NCBI GenBank assembly: GCA_016194795.1 | Contig: JACQAX010000386.1 | Coordinates: 1 to 8,697, forward strand | DNA from: Deltaproteobacteria bacterium | GTDB lineage: Bacteria > Bdellovibrionota > UBA1018 > UBA923 | DNA: 8,697 nt | Direction of reading: 5' to 3' | In this document: in pieces, positions 5,579-8,697 of the stretch | Position numbering within the stretch: the stretch's first letter is position 1 | Layout of the letters: the number at the start of each line of letters is the position of its first letter | Program-made: the position numbers and the translations under genes | Notes under the pieces: generated by a model | Told to the model about the DNA's origin: nothing | Database searches by the model: none | The model's input: the letters and a program-made list of their open reading frames with translations, nothing else

Positions 5579-7048
5579 TTACTTATAGAAGAGAAGCGCG
5601 CTTTTCCCGGCCGACTGGATGAGCTGGGAACGCGCGCACCAGTCGCTCTTGCACGAGGCGTGGAACTCGGCGCCGGTGATGATCCAGGCCGGCCCCTTGA
5701 GCTTCGACGAGGCCCAGGCGCTCTCCTGCTCGTCGGTCACCTTCTCGACGACGCGGTTGAAATACCACTGGCCGCTCGTGCCGATCATGTTGTGGTCCAT
5801 CGGGTCGCGCACGTACCAGACGGGGCCGGGGACGGGCGAGTTGACGATCGTCTCCTTGAACGCGAGCACCTCGGGGACGCGCTCGCGGTGCAGGCGCACC
5901 GGAAACACCGAGCCGAAGGCGATCCAGGCGAGAGCGAGCGCGCCGACGCCTTTGGCCACGCGGCGCCGGCCCAGGAACGCGAACTGCTTCGGATTGAGGC
6001 TCAGCGCGATCAGCAGGGCGAACGCGGGGTACGCGGGCGCGATGTAGTACCAGAGCTTCCACTTCATCAGCGAGAAGCCTCCGACGAAGCCTAAGCCGGT
6101 GACGAGAAACATCCACGCGTAGGAGGTGCGCGGCGAGAAGTCGAGCTCGAAGAGCGAGCGCACCGAGCGGTACACCGCCCAGATGAGCAGCGGCAGCCAC
6201 GGCCAGTAATACTTGGCGAGGATCTTGAAAAAGAAGGTCGGCTCGAGCGACTGCGCGCCGTCGCGTCCCTCGAGCGCGCTCGAGAGCACCTGCTTGACGA
6301 GATAGCTGTGCCAGTACTGCCAGTCGCCGCGCGAGGTGACCCAGGCGGCCCAGACGGCCGTGCAGCCAGCGAAGGCGGCAAGGTAGGTGAGGACGATCTT
6401 GATGCGCCGGCGGGGGATCTGCCCGTTCCAGATGAAGAGAAAGAGATAGAAGAGGAAAGGCCAGAGCGCCACGGGCCCTTTCGAGTAGGCCGCGAGCCAG
6501 ACGCACGCGCCGGCGGCGGCCGCCGGCCAGTAGAGGCGCGAGTTGCGCTGTCGGATCGTGAAGTAGAGGCCGAAGTAGATGAAGAACTCGAGCACGGGCT
6601 CGATGTAGCCGCGCACCGAGCTCAGGACGAAGTCGCGCGTGAGGCAGAGGATCAGCGCCGCCGCGAGCGCCGCGCCCTCGCCAAGCGCCGCCTCGAGCGC
6701 GATGATGCCGGTGATGGCGACCGTGAGCCACGCGAAAAGGCGGGGCATGAGGTTGGCGGCGAAGTCGGTGAGGCCGAAAATCTTGTACGAGAGCGCCGTA
6801 AGCCACAGGTAAAGCGGGGGGTGGTCGGTGAAGACGCGGCCCTCATAGGTGATCGGCCAGAGCAGGTGGTTCTGCACGATGTCGCGCGCCATCGCCGCGC
6901 GCACGGCTCCGTCGACCGTCGGCACGGGGACGCGGTTGACCCCGACCATGAAGAACGCGAAACCCACGAGCCAGATCGCCCTGAGATGCCAGCTCGTCCA
7001 AATGGACCACGAGGTGGTAACCGTATTGACACTCCGGGTTCGTGACAT
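5579..7048 (-). CDS. GT-C fold membrane glycosyltransferase, ArnT/PMT-like
   Basis: This 489-aa polytopic inner-membrane protein resembles the ArnT/dolichyl-phosphate-mannose mannosyltransferase group, which moves a sugar from a polyprenyl-phosphate donor to lipid A, protein or another envelope acceptor. About 11-12 hydrophobic segments can be placed between residues 22 and 382. The first long loop holds PTVDGAVRAAMARD (43-56, probable catalytic-type D46) and FTDHPPLYLWL (73-83), matching the family pattern of an acidic residue followed by PP-x-WL. YSKGPVALWP (188-197) and MKWKLWYYIAPAYPAFALL (328-346) are also family-like. Residues 383-489 form a soluble, probably periplasmic domain with C466 and C471. 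The ATG at 7048 follows GAGGA closely; the open frame runs on to 8041 but only as antisense of the neighbouring dehydrogenase. The acceptor and sugar cannot be told from the sequence. Confidence 0.88.
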   Translation of the reverse strand: MSRTRSVNTVTTSWSIWTSWHLRAIWLVGFAFFMVGVNRVPVPTVDGAVRAAMARDIVQNHLLWPITYEGRVFTDHPPLYLWLTALSYKIFGLTDFAANLMPRLFAWLTVAITGIIALEAALGEGAALAAALILCLTRDFVLSSVRGYIEPVLEFFIYFGLYFTIRQRNSRLYWPAAAAGACVWLAAYSKGPVALWPFLFYLFLFIWNGQIPRRRIKIVLTYLAAFAGCTAVWAAWVTSRGDWQYWHSYLVKQVLSSALEGRDGAQSLEPTFFFKILAKYYWPWLPLLIWAVYRSVRSLFELDFSPRTSYAWMFLVTGLGFVGGFSLMKWKLWYYIAPAYPAFALLIALSLNPKQFAFLGRRRVAKGVGALALAWIAFGSVFPVRLHRERVPEVLAFKETIVNSPVPGPVWYVRDPMDHNMIGTSGQWYFNRVVEKVTDEQESAWASSKLKGPAWIITGAEFHASCKSDWCARSQLIQSAGKSALLFYK

Positions 7049-7053
7049 ATCCT
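7026..7053 (+). promoter_or_regulatory. Candidate promoter of the MDR dehydrogenase gene
   Basis: A perfect -35 hexamer TTGACA (7026-7031) is followed after 16 bp by TATCCT (7048-7053, 4 of 6 bases of TATAAT). The implied transcription start near 7060 is only about 4 nt before the ATG at 7064. That fits the absence of a Shine-Dalgarno sequence and suggests a leaderless or nearly leaderless mRNA. The whole element lies over the first codons and start codon of the divergent glycosyltransferase, so the two genes may interfere with each other's initiation. This is inferred from sequence only. Confidence 0.45.
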
Positions 7054-7063
7054 CGACGATACC

Positions 7064-8095
7064 ATGCGCGCTGCCATCATCAAACAACACGGACCGCCCG
7101 AGAGCATTTCTTTCGAGGACAGGCCGACGCCGACGCCGGCCGAAAACCAGTACCTCGTGCGGGTCAAGGCCTGCGGGCTCAACCACCTCGACACCTGGGT
7201 GCGTCGAGGCGTGCCGGGACACAAGTTTCCGCTGCCGATGGTTCCCGGAAGCGACATCACCGGCGTCATCGAGAAGGCCGGGCCCGGCGCGCGCCGCTTC
7301 AAGGCCGGCGATCGCGTCATCGTCGACCCGGGGCTCAGCTGCGACCTTTGCGCCATGTGCCAGTCGGGCCAGCACCAGCTGTGCGCGAGCTGGGGCCTGC
7401 TGGGCGAAACGACCGACGGCGGCTGCCAGGATTACCTCTGCGTGAAGGAATCGCAGGTGCATCTGCTCCCTCAACAACTTACGTTTGAGCAGGGCGCGTG
7501 CATTCCGATCAACTACGTCACGGCGTGGCAGATGCTCGTGGGCAAGGCGCGCGTTCGGCCGGGTGAGACGATCCTCGTGCACGGGGCGGGAAGCGGCGTG
7601 ACGGTCGCGTCCATTCTCATCGCCAAGATGCACGGGCTCCAGATCTTCGTCACCTCCACCTCCGAAGAAAAGCTGCAGCGCGCGCGCCTGCTCGGCGCGC
7701 ACCGCGTGATCAACACCTCGAAGGAGCCGTTCCGCGACGCCGTGAAGAACCTCACCGGCAAGCAGGGCGTCGACGTCGTCGTCGACCACGTCGGCGAGCC
7801 GACGTTCATGGACAGCATCCGGGCGCTCAAGAGAGGCGGCCGGCTGGTGAGCTGCGGCGCTACCGCGGGGGCCGAGCTCAAGATCGACTGGAAGCACGTC
7901 TTCTTCAAGAACCTCGCCTTGCTCGGAAGCACCTACGGCTCGCGCGGCGATTTCCACGAGGTGCTGCGCGCCTTCGAGAGCAACAGGCTTTCGGTCGTGC
8001 TCGACTCCACGGTGAAGCTCGCCGAGCTTGGCCGGGCGCACGCCGCCCTCGAAGAGCGCAAGGTCTTCGGCAAGATCGTCGTCAGCCTGGCCTGA
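7064..8095 (+). CDS. Zinc-type medium-chain dehydrogenase/reductase (alcohol dehydrogenase / quinone oxidoreductase-like)
   Basis: This 343-aa protein belongs to the MDR superfamily of NAD(P)H-dependent oxidoreductases; its length is typical. The N-terminal catalytic domain (GroES-like) covers about residues 1-135. It holds the structural zinc lobe with cysteines C93, C96, C99 and C107 (spacing C-x2-C-x2-C-x7-C). C37, in ACGLNHLD, sits where the first catalytic zinc ligand belongs. The usual GHE motif reads GSD (62-64), so the catalytic zinc site is incomplete, as in many quinone oxidoreductase-like members. The Rossmann domain carries HGAGSGVTVASILIAK (173-188), a nucleotide-binding glycine motif, and DVVVDHVG (237-244). 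No Shine-Dalgarno sequence precedes the ATG; the start is fixed by the family N-terminus MRAAI. The substrate is unknown. The next gene on the strand encodes a hydroxyacyl-CoA dehydrogenase, so a role in acyl or lipid-derived carbonyl metabolism is possible but unproven. Confidence 0.93.
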   Translation: MRAAIIKQHGPPESISFEDRPTPTPAENQYLVRVKACGLNHLDTWVRRGVPGHKFPLPMVPGSDITGVIEKAGPGARRFKAGDRVIVDPGLSCDLCAMCQSGQHQLCASWGLLGETTDGGCQDYLCVKESQVHLLPQQLTFEQGACIPINYVTAWQMLVGKARVRPGETILVHGAGSGVTVASILIAKMHGLQIFVTSTSEEKLQRARLLGAHRVINTSKEPFRDAVKNLTGKQGVDVVVDHVGEPTFMDSIRALKRGGRLVSCGATAGAELKIDWKHVFFKNLALLGSTYGSRGDFHEVLRAFESNRLSVVLDSTVKLAELGRAHAALEERKVFGKIVVSLA

Positions 8096-8108
8096 CCAGC
8101 CGCGCTGG
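8096..8108 (+). terminator. Short GC hairpin right after the MDR dehydrogenase stop codon
   Basis: CCAGC (8096-8100), loop CGC and GCTGG (8104-8108) form a perfect 5-bp stem beginning at the base after the TGA. No T-tract follows, so it is not a canonical intrinsic terminator. It may stabilise the mRNA 3' end or be chance in GC-rich DNA. Confidence 0.2.
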
Positions 8109-8141
8109 CCGCACGCGCCTACCTGTCCCGGGATGCGCCGC

Positions 8142-8147
8142 TATACT
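8142..8147 (+). promoter_or_regulatory. Possible -10 element of the hydroxyacyl-CoA dehydrogenase gene
   Basis: TATACT matches 5 of 6 bases of the -10 consensus and stands out in a GC-rich 61-bp gap. No good -35 is visible 16-18 bp upstream. A start about 7 nt downstream would fall at 8154-8155, just before the ATG at 8157, again giving a nearly leaderless transcript and matching the lack of a Shine-Dalgarno sequence there. Confidence 0.35.
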
Positions 8148-8156
8148 TTGATTAAG

Positions 8157-8697
8157 ATGGATTTTCGCAAGTCGGTCCTCATCATGGGTGCCGGTACGAT
8201 GGGCCGCGGAATCGCGGAGCTGATGGCGTTCAGCGGCTTCGAGGTCCAGCTCTGGGACAGGGATCCGAAGACCCTCGGCCAGGCCTCCGCGGCAGTGGAG
8301 CGGTCGGTACGCCGGCAGGTCGACGCCGGCCGCATCACCGACCGCGAGCTCGACCAGACGCTCGAGCGAGTGCGTCTCATCAGCGATTTCCGCATCGTGC
8401 ATCCGAAAACGGCCTACGTCATCGAGGCGATCGTCGAGGATCTCGAGATCAAGCGCGCCGTCTTCGGCGCCATCGAGCGGGTGCTGCCCGATGCCTGGTT
8501 CGCGTCCCACACCTCGGCGATCGGCATCGAGCGCCTCTCGACCGGCCTCAAGCGCCCGGAGCGGCTCCTCGGGCTGCATTTTTTCTACCCCGTGTCGGTG
8601 ATGCCGCTGGTCGAGATCGTCTACGGCGTGCACACCGACGAGATCTGGGTGAAGAAGGCCATCGAGCTGGCCGAGCTCGAGCTGGGAAAGAAGACGA
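8157..8697 (+). CDS. 3-hydroxyacyl-CoA dehydrogenase, NAD-binding part; C-terminus beyond the window
   Basis: The first 180 residues of a 3-hydroxyacyl-CoA dehydrogenase, which oxidises L-3-hydroxyacyl-CoA to 3-ketoacyl-CoA with NAD in beta-oxidation or butanoate-type pathways. The N-terminal Rossmann motif VLIMGAGTMGRGIAELMA (residues 7-24) and the acidic end of the second strand (D34) bind NAD. IEAIVEDLEIKR (89-100), SHTSAIGI (117-124) and HFFYP (141-145) follow. H141 and E153 occupy the catalytic His-Glu positions. Family members usually have SNTS, HFFNP and VMKLVE; here they read SHTS, HFFYP and VMPLVE, so this is a divergent member. The ATG at 8157 is chosen because the Rossmann strand begins six residues later; upstream there is only a weak TAAG. 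A full protein would normally be about 280-310 aa, or longer if fused to other domains, which cannot be seen here. Confidence 0.92.
   Translation, partial: MDFRKSVLIMGAGTMGRGIAELMAFSGFEVQLWDRDPKTLGQASAAVERSVRRQVDAGRITDRELDQTLERVRLISDFRIVHPKTAYVIEAIVEDLEIKRAVFGAIERVLPDAWFASHTSAIGIERLSTGLKRPERLLGLHFFYPVSVMPLVEIVYGVHTDEIWVKKAIELAELELGKKT

Noticed and set aside
7125..7143. Short CCGACG-type tandem repeat in the MDR gene
   Set aside because: It only encodes a PTPTP stretch in the coding sequence; too short to be a repeat element.
7049..8041. Minus-strand open frame continuing 331 codons upstream of the glycosyltransferase start
   Set aside because: It is antisense to the well-supported MDR dehydrogenase, has no domain, and is rich in Arg/His/Ala/Glu as expected of a GC-rich shadow frame. 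The membrane protein begins naturally at 7048.

Overview
The window is a GC-rich (roughly 63-65 percent G+C by eye), densely packed stretch of bacterial chromosome. Gram-negative features suggest a diderm host: a polytopic GT-C/ArnT-type glycosyltransferase with a periplasmic-type C-terminal domain, and several proteins with Sec signal peptides. The mix of genes would fit Deltaproteobacteria/Bdellovibrionota/Myxococcota-like bacteria, but nothing in the window fixes the taxon. I saw no mobile element, rRNA, tRNA, CRISPR array or phage gene. No gene-free stretch exceeds 300 bases; the longest non-coding gap is about 140 bases (3987-4124).

Left part (1-3628), arginine biosynthesis: argC lies on the minus strand and is cut by the window edge. 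It diverges from an argG-argH operon whose two genes overlap by 4 bp (ATGA). Together the three encode the acetylglutamyl-phosphate reduction step and the last two steps from citrulline to arginine. The 104-bp intergenic region is a striking AT-rich island carrying three palindromes with TGCAT/ATTCA half-sites. They resemble ArgR ARG boxes and overlap the likely promoters in both directions, so both transcription units are probably arginine-repressed from one control region.

Middle part (3675-5578), three exported proteins of unknown function on the plus strand: a small, Pro- and charge-rich secreted peptide (103 aa), a 205-aa exported protein with four cysteines, and a 264-aa exported protein with six cysteines after its predicted cleavage site and a low-complexity C-terminal tail. 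A 25-bp imperfect inverted repeat spans a TATAAT motif and reaches into the ribosome binding site of the 264-aa gene.

Right part (5579-8697): a minus-strand GT-C membrane glycosyltransferase is convergent with the 264-aa gene, with no base between the two stop codons. It is divergent, with 15 bp between start codons, from a plus-strand medium-chain dehydrogenase/reductase. That enzyme keeps the structural zinc cysteines but lacks the usual GHE catalytic-zinc motif. The window ends inside a 3-hydroxyacyl-CoA dehydrogenase with unusual substitutions in otherwise strongly conserved motifs. The last two genes have no clear Shine-Dalgarno sequence and have promoter-like elements placed so that their transcripts may start only a few bases before the ATG.

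I found no convincing undescribed multi-gene system. The best candidates for a second look are the arginine control region, the inverted repeat before the 264-aa gene, and the unrecognised cysteine-containing exported pair.
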